From contig NZ_JABURJ010000091.1 in the NCBI RefSeq assembly GCF_014762745.1, forward strand, positions 62,001 to 126,000: a stretch of 64,000 nt of DNA, in the 5' to 3' direction. The DNA is from Kangiella sp. (lineage in GTDB: Bacteria > Pseudomonadota > Gammaproteobacteria > Enterobacterales > Kangiellaceae). The position numbers were made by a program, and so were the translations under genes. Positions 16,719-25,178 of the stretch are shown here, piece after piece (the first letter of the stretch is position 1; each line of letters begins with the position of its first letter). Below the pieces are notes generated by a model. That model made no database searches and was not told the DNA's origin. It saw only the letters and a program-made list of their open reading frames with translations.

Positions 16719-19201
16719 GAGACGCTCCTTAGTAAATCACACAGGTCATTCAGCACCCCGGCGGCAGTGACTTCGCGTCCGGCGCCCGGCCCCTGTAAAA
16801 TTAATGGATTGTCCTTGTACCACTCACTTCGAATGGCAAAAACATTATCGCATGGGTTGAGGTTGGCAAATGGATGAGATGGGTCAATGATTTCTAATTT
16901 CAGGCTTAGCTCCTGCTTAGTTAAGGTTGCAATATAACGTAACAGACCACCCTGCTCCTGCGCCTTGTTATAAAGCCTGCAATAATGCTCATTGATGGTA
17001 TCGGCACTCTGCCAGAACTGCTCCAGACTGCCCTTTAACAATTCATCATCCAGCGCAGGTTCAAAGTTTTCTCTTGCCTGAGTAAAGCCAGCTTCTCTTG
17101 CCAGGATTCGGATTTTACGAATAACGTCATTGCCAGAAAGATCTTCTCTGGGATCCGGCTCAGTAAAGGCGTTGGCCTTGGCTTCAAATAATAGATCAGA
17201 AAAGTTTTGCTGCCCATTGTACTGACCAAATAACCAGGATAAAGATCCAGAAAATATTCCAGAAATACTCAATATGGTATCGCCAGCTTCTTTAAGTTTC
17301 TTAATGCTGGACTGAATAGGAATTCCTGCTCCAGCTGTGGTATTACGTAACCAGTGACGCTTTTTGCTCGACTGAATCTTTTCAATCTTGCTGGCTAACT
17401 GCTTATCAGATGCTGCGATTTTGTTAGCAGAAATAATATGCCAACCGTTGGTGGCAAACTTTGGATACAGGCGAGCAATCTTGTCACTGGCTGTCAGGTC
17501 AATAATGACCAGTTCTTTATGCGCATAAGGTTCTAACGCATTTATGATCTGATCATCATTGTTTTGGTGAAGGTCAGATAAGGTGTTTGAGCACTGAGAT
17601 CCAACAACTGAATCCTGCTCATGAAGCAATTGAAACAAATCATCACGATCAATCAAGCATTGTTTTGACAAAATATATTGACGGCTGTTTGCCACCGCCA
17701 ACAAAGATAGCGATTGTTTCAGACTGGACTCAATATCGGCCTTGTTATCTTTCAGTATTTTGACAAACTGCTTACCAATATTACCGTAACCAAGTACCAC
17801 AATTGGAATCGATGGCTCCAGTTCAAAAAAAGTATCATGCAGAGCATGTAATAGAGTTATTGCCTGAATATCTTCTATCAGCACACTTAAAGTATGAGCA
17901 TTAGAAGGATAATGAATTTCTTCTATTGGGTACCTCTCAAGATGCTCAATGAACTTGCTGATGATCTTCTGATTCTGACGAATACCTTGGCCAACAAGGC
18001 TTATCAGGGATAAATTGTTCTTCTCAACAATCGGATAAAATTGAGCGGCCTGAATGATGGATACACAGTTAAATCGATCCGCGTCTGCAACATAAAGTGT
18101 CAAGCGGTCCAGAGTGCGATCAAAGTTACTGGCATAACTGGCAATTTGATTCAGTAAAATTCGCTGCTGAATGGTTCGCGCACTAAGTTCATTAATATTG
18201 TGTATCACTATCCGGGTTAAGTCCTGCTTAATCGTGATCGTTTTAACTTGGCCCGAACTGGTTGGGTATTGAGTTATTTGTGTACCTTGTGAACCATCCA
18301 GCAAAGAACTTTTGATGCAGGCTTGAGTTTTGTAAGTCAGCAATGGAGTAACTGTTTTCTGGTGTAAAACATTGGCACCTAACTCTGAAATTGCCTGCGC
18401 CTCACACAGCGATAAATGCTCTACCTTTTTTGCATTCTTCACAATATTCGGGTCAGCCGAATAAATACCATCAACATCGGTCCAGATGGTCACAGATGTT
18501 GCTTTAACCAGTTGTGCGATAATAGTGGCACTATAGTCACTACCGTTACGCCCTAGAGTTATCAGCTTGCCATTTGTATCGCTGGCAATAAATCCGGTAA
18601 AGATAAAACGATGGGAGTTATACTTCGGGTCAGACAATAACGGCTGATAAAGACTGCTGAAACTGGCATCGGCGTATTGCTCGTCAAATTGCTGATATTC
18701 ATGCAAGGAGGTTAGTTTCAGGTAATGGCTGGCATCAATTGCCTGCGCTGCACACTGCTCGCTATTCAGTAGCTCAGACAATAACTTGGCTGACCATTTT
18801 TCGCCATAGGCAAGAATGGTGTCATTTGCTGTAGGAGTTTGTTGGCATAACTCCTGAATCACCAAAAGATCCTGCTCGATTTGTTGCAAAAACTCTGCGG
18901 CATTAATAGCAGTGCCAACCACCAGTTGTTTGAAATACTCTATGATGTCTGTAGCGGTATTGTGCCTTCCGTTAATACAATTAAGCAGTTGATCAGTAAT
19001 ATCACCATTGGCGGACACCACAATGATATTCCCGGGGCTAGTCTGATTCATAATGATATTACTGACTTTTTTCAGTTGTTCTATGCTTGCCAGGCTCGAG
19101 CCACCGAACTTGTGCACAGCAACGCCAAGGCTCTTATAAGTTTTTGCGTGACTCGACTGCTCACGATAAGCAGTTACATTCGAATGGAGTTGATCAGCCA
19201 T
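16715..19201 (-). CDS. metL: MetL, bifunctional aspartokinase / homoserine dehydrogenase
   Basis: About 828 residues with two enzymes in one chain. The N-terminal aspartokinase has VHKFGGSSLAS and the nucleotide/aspartate motif TIWTDVDGIYSADPN (about residue 235). The C-terminal homoserine dehydrogenase has the NAD(P)-binding VVLGYGNIGKQF (about 475), NTTAGAGIP, SGIFSGSLSWLF and the catalytic-lysine region. Linker regulatory segments between about 310 and 460 are divergent and I cannot tell whether threonine inhibits. Its place between metB and metF makes it the methionine-specific isozyme. Both the ATG at 19201 and a GTG at 19210 have plausible ribosome-binding sites; either way the start overlaps the end of metB. 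Confidence 0.93.
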   Translation of the reverse strand: MADQLHSNVTAYREQSSHAKTYKSLGVAVHKFGGSSLASIEQLKKVSNIIMNQTSPGNIIVVSANGDITDQLLNCINGRHNTATDIIEYFKQLVVGTAINAAEFLQQIEQDLLVIQELCQQTPTANDTILAYGEKWSAKLLSELLNSEQCAAQAIDASHYLKLTSLHEYQQFDEQYADASFSSLYQPLLSDPKYNSHRFIFTGFIASDTNGKLITLGRNGSDYSATIIAQLVKATSVTIWTDVDGIYSADPNIVKNAKKVEHLSLCEAQAISELGANVLHQKTVTPLLTYKTQACIKSSLLDGSQGTQITQYPTSSGQVKTITIKQDLTRIVIHNINELSARTIQQRILLNQIASYASNFDRTLDRLTLYVADADRFNCVSIIQAAQFYPIVEKNNLSLISLVGQGIRQNQKIISKFIEHLERYPIEEIHYPSNAHTLSVLIEDIQAITLLHALHDTFFELEPSIPIVVLGYGNIGKQFVKILKDNKADIESSLKQSLSLLAVANSRQYILSKQCLIDRDDLFQLLHEQDSVVGSQCSNTLSDLHQNNDDQIINALEPYAHKELVIIDLTASDKIARLYPKFATNGWHIISANKIAASDKQLASKIEKIQSSKKRHWLRNTTAGAGIPIQSSIKKLKEAGDTILSISGIFSGSLSWLFGQYNGQQNFSDLLFEAKANAFTEPDPREDLSGNDVIRKIRILAREAGFTQARENFEPALDDELLKGSLEQFWQSADTINEHYCRLYNKAQEQGGLLRYIATLTKQELSLKLEIIDPSHPFANLNPCDNVFAIRSEWYKDNPLILQGPGAGREVTAAGVLNDLCDLLRSVS

Positions 19202-20372
19202 GTTGCTCACCCTGTATCACCTTAATTTGACATCGTTGAAAGGCACTTTCTAAATCTTTTATCAGATCGTCAGCCTCTTCAATTCCCACCGAAACACGCA
19301 GCAGATTGTTTTTAATCCCTGCATTAAATCTTGCTTCTTGATCCATTGCGGCATGGGTCATACTGGCAGGGTGACAAATCAGACTTTCGACGCCACCCAA
19401 GGATTCAGCCAATGAGAATAGCTCCAGACTGTTTACAAAAGTTCGCAGATTGGCATGGTCTAAATTAAGTTCAAATGACAACATTGCACCGAAGCCTTGC
19501 TGCTGTTTAGCGGCAACTGTATGGGTCGGGTGGCTTTCCAGACCAGGGTAATAGATATGTTCAACCAGCGGTTGCTGTTGCAGGTACTGGATAACCCTAT
19601 GAGTATTTTCCTGATGCTGGCGTAAACGAATGGATAAGGTACGCAAGCCACGACTGGTGATAAAGCTATCAAATGGCGAACCAGTAATCCCAATGCAGTT
19701 TGCCCACCAGGCAAGTTTCTCAGACAACTCCTGTTCTCTGGCTATCACGGCACCGCCGACCACATCACTGTGTCCATTGATGTATTTTGTGGTTGAATGA
19801 ATAACCACATCAGCACCGAGGTTCAGAGGTTGCTGCAACACTGGCGAAAGAAAAGTATTATCGACAACTTTTATCACGTCGGAACCTGCCAAATCGCAAA
19901 TTTGTTGAATATCCACCACACGCAGCAGTGGATTACTCGGTGTTTCGATCCAAACCAGCTTTGGCTTCTTATTAAGCGCCTGTTGCAAACTTTCAGCACA
20001 ACCCTGATCTACAAATAGAACCTCGAATAGCCCCTTTTGTGCAAGACTGTATAACAAGCGATAAGTGCCACCGTAGCAATCATGTGGCGCAATAATTAAA
20101 TCGCCCTTATCAAGCAGATGAGTGACCAGATAAACTGCTGACATGCCGCTTGAAGTAATCACGGCCCCGTACCCATTTTCCAGTTGTGCAAGAGTATCTG
20201 CCAGTGTGTCTCGGGTAGGGTTACCGGAGCGGCTATAGTCATATTTTCTTGGCTGTTCAAGATCGGCAAAGGTGTAGTTGGAGGATAAATACAGCGGCGG
20301 TGTGACAGCGCCAAACTGCTGATCCGACTCAATGCCTGAGCGAACGGAAATGGTCTGATTGGTGTGTGTCAT
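19194..20372 (-). CDS. metB: MetB, cystathionine gamma-synthase
   Basis: 392 residues, a PLP-dependent enzyme condensing activated homoserine with cysteine to give cystathionine. Seen are YDYSRSGNPTRDTL, the cofactor-stacking region SSGMSAVY, VVDNTFLSP and the PLP-lysine motif HSTTKYINGHSDVVGG (about residue 190-205). The C-terminal substrate region has SLGGVESLICHPASMTHAAM. It overlaps metX upstream by four bases (ATGA) and metL downstream. Cystathionine beta-lyase and homocysteine synthase belong to the same fold family, but the operon context and the SLGGVESL sequence support MetB. No metC is present in the window. Confidence 0.92.
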   Translation of the reverse strand: MTHTNQTISVRSGIESDQQFGAVTPPLYLSSNYTFADLEQPRKYDYSRSGNPTRDTLADTLAQLENGYGAVITSSGMSAVYLVTHLLDKGDLIIAPHDCYGGTYRLLYSLAQKGLFEVLFVDQGCAESLQQALNKKPKLVWIETPSNPLLRVVDIQQICDLAGSDVIKVVDNTFLSPVLQQPLNLGADVVIHSTTKYINGHSDVVGGAVIAREQELSEKLAWWANCIGITGSPFDSFITSRGLRTLSIRLRQHQENTHRVIQYLQQQPLVEHIYYPGLESHPTHTVAAKQQQGFGAMLSFELNLDHANLRTFVNSLELFSLAESLGGVESLICHPASMTHAAMDQEARFNAGIKNNLLRVSVGIEEADDLIKDLESAFQRCQIKVIQGEQHG

Positions 20373-21388
20373 AGTGTATTCCTTAAGAATGGGGTAATAC
20401 AGTTGGCCAACTGTTCTGCTTCAAGTAAAAAACCGTCGTGGCCGTAGTAAGAATGTATGATTTGGAATTGAGTGGTGCCGCGACATGACATTGCAGTTTC
20501 TTTCACCAGCTCAGCAGGCACTAACTCATCGCTATCAATACCAATAAACAGAGCCTCAGTAACAATTCCTTTTGGCTCAACTTTGTGTAAATCGATAGAC
20601 TGTGAAAGCGAGCGGTATCGTTCTATATCGAATTTTGCGGCAAACTTTTCACCCTGATATTTCAGATAATCAACCAGCTCGTAGCTGAGTTTTTGCTGCT
20701 CAATTATCCTGTGGGATTTAAAACGATGCTCAAGTTCTTTCTGACTACGGTAACTAATAAAACCCAGTTGGCGAGCTATTGATACAGCTTGCTGAGTTTT
20801 GCCGGAGGCTATACCTAATTCGAGTACTTGCTGCTGAATCTGACGCTGTGCGATGGATTTCTGTGTGTTCATATGCGCGGCAGCTATACAGATGAGCTTA
20901 TTAAGCTTCTGTGGAAACAGGTGAGCAAAGGCAAGTGCCACCATACCACCGTAAGAACTCCCAATAATGGCTTCGGCCCGATTAATGTTTAGCTGTTCTA
21001 ATAACTCATTAATGATCTTGGCCTGATCAAAAGTGGAAATTAGATTGGGATACTGGTGATGATGATTGGCAATATAATCAATGCCAATGATTTGAAATTG
21101 TTCAGGGTTAAGAGGTTTTTGCTCACCAAACAGTTCAGCCCACCATTCATGCAGGTTTCGTGAAGATGAAATACCACCAAGGACAATCAACGCTGGCTTG
21201 TGAATAGAGCCATAACGGTTGTAGTAAAGCTCAACCGAATTAAGTTTGCCGCCATGCAATAAAGCAAAATCCTGCAAATGAATAGTTCCCGTGTCGATAA
21301 AGCCGATACTTTTCTCTGGCTTACGACACAAAGGCTGCCATTTATCTACAGTCTTGTCGTAGTCTTGTTCAATTGCCTGATTGGTCAT
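20369..21388 (-). CDS. metX: MetX-fold homoserine O-acyltransferase, probably succinyltransferase
   Basis: 339 residues with an alpha/beta-hydrolase fold. It activates homoserine for MetB. The nucleophile elbow is GSSYGG with Ser145, the acid lies in GIDSDELVP (about residue 270) and the catalytic His in YYGHDGF (about 310). GGISSSRNLHEWW at 71-83 resembles the segment I recall from MetX-type homoserine succinyltransferases of other gammaproteobacteria (GGIS..R...WW), so succinyl rather than acetyl transfer is likely; this is not certain. It is the first gene of the operon. MetJ boxes lie at its transcription start, and metJ is divergent. Confidence 0.85.
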   Translation of the reverse strand: MTNQAIEQDYDKTVDKWQPLCRKPEKSIGFIDTGTIHLQDFALLHGGKLNSVELYYNRYGSIHKPALIVLGGISSSRNLHEWWAELFGEQKPLNPEQFQIIGIDYIANHHHQYPNLISTFDQAKIINELLEQLNINRAEAIIGSSYGGMVALAFAHLFPQKLNKLICIAAAHMNTQKSIAQRQIQQQVLELGIASGKTQQAVSIARQLGFISYRSQKELEHRFKSHRIIEQQKLSYELVDYLKYQGEKFAAKFDIERYRSLSQSIDLHKVEPKGIVTEALFIGIDSDELVPAELVKETAMSCRGTTQFQIIHSYYGHDGFLLEAEQLANCITPFLRNTL

Positions 21389-21438
21389 CTTGTTACCCGT
21401 ATCTATTGCAACTCTCTTGACAGAGTTTATTTCGACAA

Positions 21439-21454
21439 AGACGTTTAGACGTCT
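21439..21454. promoter_or_regulatory. Tandem MetJ boxes at the metX operon start
   Basis: AGACGTTT (21439-21446) and AGACGTCT (21447-21454, a perfect consensus box) are adjacent. They lie just downstream of the metX -10 element, where bound MetJ would block initiation. Confidence 0.85.
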
Positions 21455-21462
21455 AAATGGCC

Positions 21463-21492
21463 AATATATATTTTAAGCAGATTAAAAGTCAA
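21463..21492 (-). promoter_or_regulatory. Predicted metX operon promoter
   Basis: On the minus strand TTGACT (21492-21487) and TATATT (21468-21463) are separated by 18 bases. The predicted start falls at the edge of the MetJ boxes at 21439-21454. Confidence 0.6.
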
Positions 21493-21523
21493 GATGTTTA
21501 GAAGGCTGAAAAAAATGTATAAT
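21492..21523 (+). promoter_or_regulatory. metJ promoter region with two degenerate MetJ boxes
   Basis: A perfect -10 TATAAT lies at 21518-21523, about 30 bases before metJ. Two adjacent weak boxes, AGATGTTT (21492-21499) and AGAAGGCT (21500-21507), each match the MetJ consensus at six of eight positions and cover the -35 region. This suggests that metJ represses itself. Confidence 0.5.
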
Positions 21524-21552
21524 AACCGCATCGAATAAGACACGAGGTTTAT

Positions 21553-21849
21553 ATGGCTAAAGATTGGGATGGAAACTTTATCAATCCATACGTTGAGCAT
21601 GGCGAGAAAAAAGACAAAGTTAAGAAAATTACGGTATCAATTCCTTTTTCGATTCTTAAAATTCTAACTGATGAAAGAACTAGAAGGCAGGTAAACAACC
21701 TACGCCATGCCACCAATAGCGAACTGTTATGCGAGGCATTTTTACACGCGTATACTGGCCAACCATTACCAACCGATGACGATTTAAGAAAAGATCGTGA
21801 CGACTATGTTTTAGATATGGAAGCCAAAGGCAAGAAAGTTAAAAGCTAA
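21553..21849 (+). CDS. metJ: MetJ, methionine regulon repressor
   Basis: 98 residues, a ribbon-helix-helix dimer that uses S-adenosylmethionine as corepressor. The DNA-contacting beta strand [19 protein letters not shown] (about residues 23-41) and the helix segment [19 protein letters not shown] are nearly invariant in the family. The C-terminus is slightly shorter than that of E. coli MetJ and lysine-rich. A ribosome-binding site (GAGG) precedes the ATG. It is divergent from metX, which it should repress, and ends at a strong bidirectional terminator. Confidence 0.97.
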   Translation: MAKDWDGNFINPYVEHGEKKDKVKKITVSIPFSILKILTDERTRRQVNNLRHATNSELLCEAFLHAYTGQPLPTDDDLRKDRDDYVLDMEAKGKKVKS

Positions 21850-21870
21850 AATCATTAGCCAGTTAAGAAA

Positions 21871-21897
21871 AAGCAGGAGTCAGACTCCTGCTTTTTT
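21871..21897. terminator. Bidirectional terminator between metJ and cysK
   Basis: A perfect 10-bp stem (21871-21880 with 21884-21893) with loop CAG is followed by a T run on the plus strand. On the minus strand the sequence after the stem is also T-rich, so it can serve both convergent genes. Confidence 0.92.
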
Positions 21898-21927
21898 ATT
21901 AAGTATAAGTTTTATTGAGCATAGGCA

Positions 21928-22875
21928 TTAATCAAACACTTCATCATCACTGCCTTCGTTAACTCCTTCGAACAGGAAAGTACTCATGTAGCGTTCGCCA
22001 GTATCTGGGAGCATTGCCAGTATAGCCGCCCCCTCGTCCGCATCTTTAGCAACTTCTAAAGCGGCAGCAAAAGTTGCACCGGCAGAAATACCGCAAAAGA
22101 TCCCCTCTTTTTGTGCTAAGGCTAATGCTGTGTCACGAGCTAGCTCATCATCAATTGGAATAATCCGATCATAGATTTTCTGATTCATAACATCGGCAAT
22201 AAAATCCGGAGTCCAGCCTTGGATTTTATGAGGTTGCCATTCCTTGCCAGCCAGCAATGAAGCCCCAGCTGGTTCTGTAGCAATGATTTTTGTTTCTGGA
22301 CGAGCGACTTTAAGAACCTCCCCTACACCAGTTATGGTTCCACCCGTTCCATAACCACTTACAAAATAGTCCAGTCGCTGACCGGCAAAATCTTTTAAGA
22401 TTTCTGGAGCTGTGGTATTGCGGTGGTAAGCAGGATTAGCTTCATTTTCGAACTGACGAGCAAGAAACCAGCCATTCTTTTCAGACAGCTCTTTTGCCAC
22501 CCGTACCATACCGGTGCCTCGCTCTGCTGCTGGCGTTAAAACCACTTTTGCACCAAGCGCACGCATGATCTTACGTCGCTCAACAGAGAAGGTTTCAGTC
22601 ATCACCGCCACAAATGGATAACCTTTAGCAGCACACACCATGGCTAACGCAATGCCAGTGTTACCCGAAGTGGCTTCAACCACGGTTTGTCCCGGCTTGA
22701 GCAAACCCCGTTGTTCTGCATCATTGATAATGGCAAATGCCAACCTGTCTTTTACCGAAGCTAATGGATTAAAAAATTCAGCTTTGACATACATGGTGAC
22801 ATGGTCAGGAGCCAGGCGATTAATTTTAATCACTGGCGTGTTGCCAATGGTTCCCAATATAGAGTTATGAATCAT
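21928..22875 (-). CDS. cysK: Cysteine synthase A (O-acetylserine sulfhydrylase)
   Basis: 315 residues, PLP-dependent. Makes cysteine from O-acetylserine and sulfide in the cytoplasm. The PLP lysine is in NPLASVKDRLA (about residue 42). The substrate loop is TSGNTGIAL and the phosphate-binding loop is GYGTGGTITG (about 175-184). GIFCGISAGA is also present. The C-terminal segment is acidic and divergent and does not end in isoleucine, so binding to serine acetyltransferase cannot be predicted. It is divergent from cysB, its expected activator. CysM is an alternative, but overall motifs and length favour CysK. Confidence 0.9.
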   Translation of the reverse strand: MIHNSILGTIGNTPVIKINRLAPDHVTMYVKAEFFNPLASVKDRLAFAIINDAEQRGLLKPGQTVVEATSGNTGIALAMVCAAKGYPFVAVMTETFSVERRKIMRALGAKVVLTPAAERGTGMVRVAKELSEKNGWFLARQFENEANPAYHRNTTAPEILKDFAGQRLDYFVSGYGTGGTITGVGEVLKVARPETKIIATEPAGASLLAGKEWQPHKIQGWTPDFIADVMNQKIYDRIIPIDDELARDTALALAQKEGIFCGISAGATFAAALEVAKDADEGAAILAMLPDTGERYMSTFLFEGVNEGSDDEVFD

Positions 22876-22944
22876 TTGTAAAACCCCTAATTAATAACCT
22901 TTGGTTATTTATCTAAATAAAAACCGCAGATTAACCGATTCTCA

Positions 22945-22966
22945 TAAGAAAAGACTTTATTTCTTA
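22945..22966. promoter_or_regulatory. Dyad in the cysK-cysB intergenic region
   Basis: TAAGAAA (22945-22951) and TTTCTTA (22960-22966) form a perfect inverted repeat with an 8-base spacer about 70 bases upstream of cysK. It could be a LysR-type (CysB) site, but CysB sites are poorly conserved and this is only a suggestion. Confidence 0.3.
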
Positions 22967-23067
22967 GATACAAAAAGATGCTGTAAATCTAAGTGTAATA
23001 AGGATTGGAAGCTAATTGTTTTTCATTATCCATTAATAACTGAAAGTTATAAAGAAGCAAAAAACAT

Positions 23068-23096
23068 TTGCACAATATATCTCAAAGATATATAAG
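23068..23096 (+). promoter_or_regulatory. Predicted cysB promoter
   Basis: TTGCAC (23068-23073) and TATAAG (23091-23096) are separated by exactly 17 bases, giving a leader of about 57 bases. Confidence 0.6.
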
Positions 23097-23148
23097 ATGT
23101 TGCTTTTGCGCATAAAGCATGTTAACTTCTTCAGCCATTTAACCATTT

Positions 23149-23156
23149 AGACGTCC
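23149..23156 (+). promoter_or_regulatory. MetJ-like box immediately before the cysB start codon
   Basis: AGACGTCC matches the MetJ consensus AGACGTCT at seven of eight positions and lies three bases before the cysB ATG. The preceding 8-mer (23141-23148) matches only four of eight, so a full tandem operator is not evident. Confidence 0.4.
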
Positions 23157-23159
23157 AAA

Positions 23160-24164
23160 ATGAAACTGCAACAGTTAAAATATTTGATCGCAATTGCTGA
23201 TAACAATCTGAGTATCACAACTGCCGCACAGAAAATATTCACCTCTCAGCCGGGAATTAGCAAACAGCTACGCCTGCTAGAAGATGAGCTACAAACCAAA
23301 ATCTTCGAACGTAATGGCAAGCAACTGGTCGGCATAACCCATGTTGGCAAGGAAATTCTTGCTCGAGCTCGCAAAGTCCTGCAGGAAGTGAACAATATTA
23401 AGCGCCTTTCCAGCGAGATTAGTCAGGAAGACTCTGGTTGCTTTTCTATTGGCACAACTCAAACACAGGCTCAATATGTGCTACCTCGTACATTTTCCTC
23501 CTTTCACAAGGAATACCCCAATTTAAAAATTGATTTACACCAGGGCACAACCGAGCAGATTATTGAGCAACTGAAAAAACAAGAAATCGATTTTGTCATC
23601 GCCTCAGGTACCGTGGAGCTGGGTCCGGACATTGTTCAGATCCCCTGCTATCAATGGGATAGAACCTTATTGTTCCCTCAGGATCATGACCTTGGGGACT
23701 TGAGAAAGATCTCGTTAGAAGATCTGGTCAAATATCCATTGGTTACCTATAACTTCAGCGATAAAAGCTCATCAAGTCTGTTGCGGGCGTGTCACAAAGA
23801 AAATCTTCAGCCTAACATTGTATTCACCGCGCGAGATGCTGACATTATTAAAACCTATGTCAGGAAAGGTTTCGGAGTGGGTATCATTGCCAGCATGGCT
23901 TATGACTCTGAGGCCGATAAAGATTTGATCAGTTATTCAACCAGAGACATGCTGCCTAAATGCACGACATGGCTTGCTTTCAATAAGAATCTGTTTTTGA
24001 AGCAGTATATGAAGGACTTTATCGAACTGTTTGCACCGCATATTTCACAGAAAGAGCTGGTACGTTACCTTTACAGCGAACATACCTCTTCCTCAGAACT
24101 ATTGCACCATGCAAAAACTCAGGGAAATAAAGTAACAGAGCTTAGAAGAGTAGCTTCAGCATAA
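23160..24164 (+). CDS. cysB: CysB-type LysR-family transcriptional regulator
   Basis: 334 residues. The N-terminal winged helix-turn-helix MKLQQLKYLIAIADNNLSIT ... TSQPGISKQLRLLEDEL is almost identical in pattern to E. coli CysB. The effector domain from about residue 93 (FSIGTTQTQAQYVLP, sulfate-binding TTQT-like motif) fits N-acetylserine/sulfate binding. Extra residues at the C-terminus (last 15-20) are divergent. It should activate cysK across the shared intergenic region. No clear ribosome-binding site precedes the ATG; a MetJ-like box is there instead. Confidence 0.92.
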   Translation: MKLQQLKYLIAIADNNLSITTAAQKIFTSQPGISKQLRLLEDELQTKIFERNGKQLVGITHVGKEILARARKVLQEVNNIKRLSSEISQEDSGCFSIGTTQTQAQYVLPRTFSSFHKEYPNLKIDLHQGTTEQIIEQLKKQEIDFVIASGTVELGPDIVQIPCYQWDRTLLFPQDHDLGDLRKISLEDLVKYPLVTYNFSDKSSSSLLRACHKENLQPNIVFTARDADIIKTYVRKGFGVGIIASMAYDSEADKDLISYSTRDMLPKCTTWLAFNKNLFLKQYMKDFIELFAPHISQKELVRYLYSEHTSSSELLHHAKTQGNKVTELRRVASA

Positions 24165-24190
24165 CACTGCACGCTCAGGTGCAGTGTTAT
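24161..24190. terminator. Hairpin at the end of cysB
   Basis: A 12-bp perfect stem, 24161-24172 with 24179-24190, has a 6-base loop and overlaps the cysB stop codon. There is no T-tract on either side, so efficient intrinsic termination is doubtful. Confidence 0.5.
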
Positions 24191-24222
24191 CACTGAATTG
24201 AAGCTTATTGGCTAAGAGTTGT

Positions 24223-25158
24223 TTATTCCGTTGCCGGTTTAACAAACTTTAACGTCATACGATCACTTTCACCGATTTCGAGATATTGCTCTTTGTTTTC
24301 TTCACCAAGTCGCAGGCTTGGCGGCAAAGTCCAGACGCCTTTAGGGTGATCGGTAGTATCTTTAGGGTTAGCATTAATCTGCGAACGTTCCAGCAGCTTA
24401 AAACCAGCCTCTTCTGCCAGATCAATCACAAACTTTTCATGCATATAGCCCGAGCTGGCATTTTCATCCTGCTTCAAACCCGTTGCCAGACGGTGTTCAA
24501 CCACACCAAGAGTACCCCCCGGTTTAACCGCATCATACATCAACTTGAATGCGTTAAGCGCATCTTCACGACCACCGCGCATCCAGTTATGAACATTACG
24601 GAAAGTTACAACCGCGTCAGCACTGTTAGCAGGTGCAATGGGCGTATCTGAAGTGGCATCAAAAACGGTTAATTCAACATTGGAATATAAATCCGGATTA
24701 GCTTCCAACTTTTCCTGAAAGCCTTTCAAACTGTTGCGGTAATATTCCACTTCCGAATTTGGATCAAAATGAGCGGCATACAATTTGCCGTCTTTACCGA
24801 GCCAAGGTGCTAAAATCTCGGTATACCAACCGCCGCCAGGAGAAACCTCAACCACGGTCATTCCTGGTCGAATGCCAAAGAACTTTAAGGTTTCAGCTGG
24901 ATTACGATACTTGTTACGGGCTTTATTTTGCTCGCTACGGTGGTCACCCTCAATAATTGAGACTAGTTTGGAACCAGTAGTTTCTCGCGCTTGTTGCGCT
25001 ACTTGCTCAGCTTGAGCCTGGCTCGCGGTATCCTCGGTAGTTTCGACTGCAACTAGTTGACTCGGCTTGGACTCAGCCTGATCATTTTGCTCGCTACAGG
25101 CACCGATGCCCAATCCTGCAATAACGGCTAAAGTCAGTAACTTGATTGTTGGTTTCAT
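24223..25158 (-). CDS. Exported lipoprotein with class I methyltransferase fold (COG4798-like)
   Basis: 311 residues. The N-terminus is a lipoprotein signal with lipobox GIGAC (Cys about residue 21), followed by an acidic/Gln-rich linker. A class I S-adenosylmethionine methyltransferase fold follows: motif I is VVEVSPGGGWYTEILAPWL (about residue 103), then AAHFDPNSE, and VVTFRNVHNW (about 185). The C-terminal part has GVVEHR, which fits the exported predicted-methyltransferase family. The substrate is unknown. S-adenosylmethionine is not expected in the periplasm, so either the fold has been reused or the protein stays inside. It is convergent with cysB and lies directly downstream of nadA in the same direction. 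Confidence 0.75.
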   Translation of the reverse strand: MKPTIKLLTLAVIAGLGIGACSEQNDQAESKPSQLVAVETTEDTASQAQAEQVAQQARETTGSKLVSIIEGDHRSEQNKARNKYRNPAETLKFFGIRPGMTVVEVSPGGGWYTEILAPWLGKDGKLYAAHFDPNSEVEYYRNSLKGFQEKLEANPDLYSNVELTVFDATSDTPIAPANSADAVVTFRNVHNWMRGGREDALNAFKLMYDAVKPGGTLGVVEHRLATGLKQDENASSGYMHEKFVIDLAEEAGFKLLERSQINANPKDTTDHPKGVWTLPPSLRLGEENKEQYLEIGESDRMTLKFVKPATE

Positions 25159-25178
25159 GAACTCCCCTTTGGTCTTAG

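Noticed and set aside
23141-23148. Second MetJ box next to the one before cysB
   Set aside because: Only four of eight positions match the consensus, so I did not call a full tandem operator.
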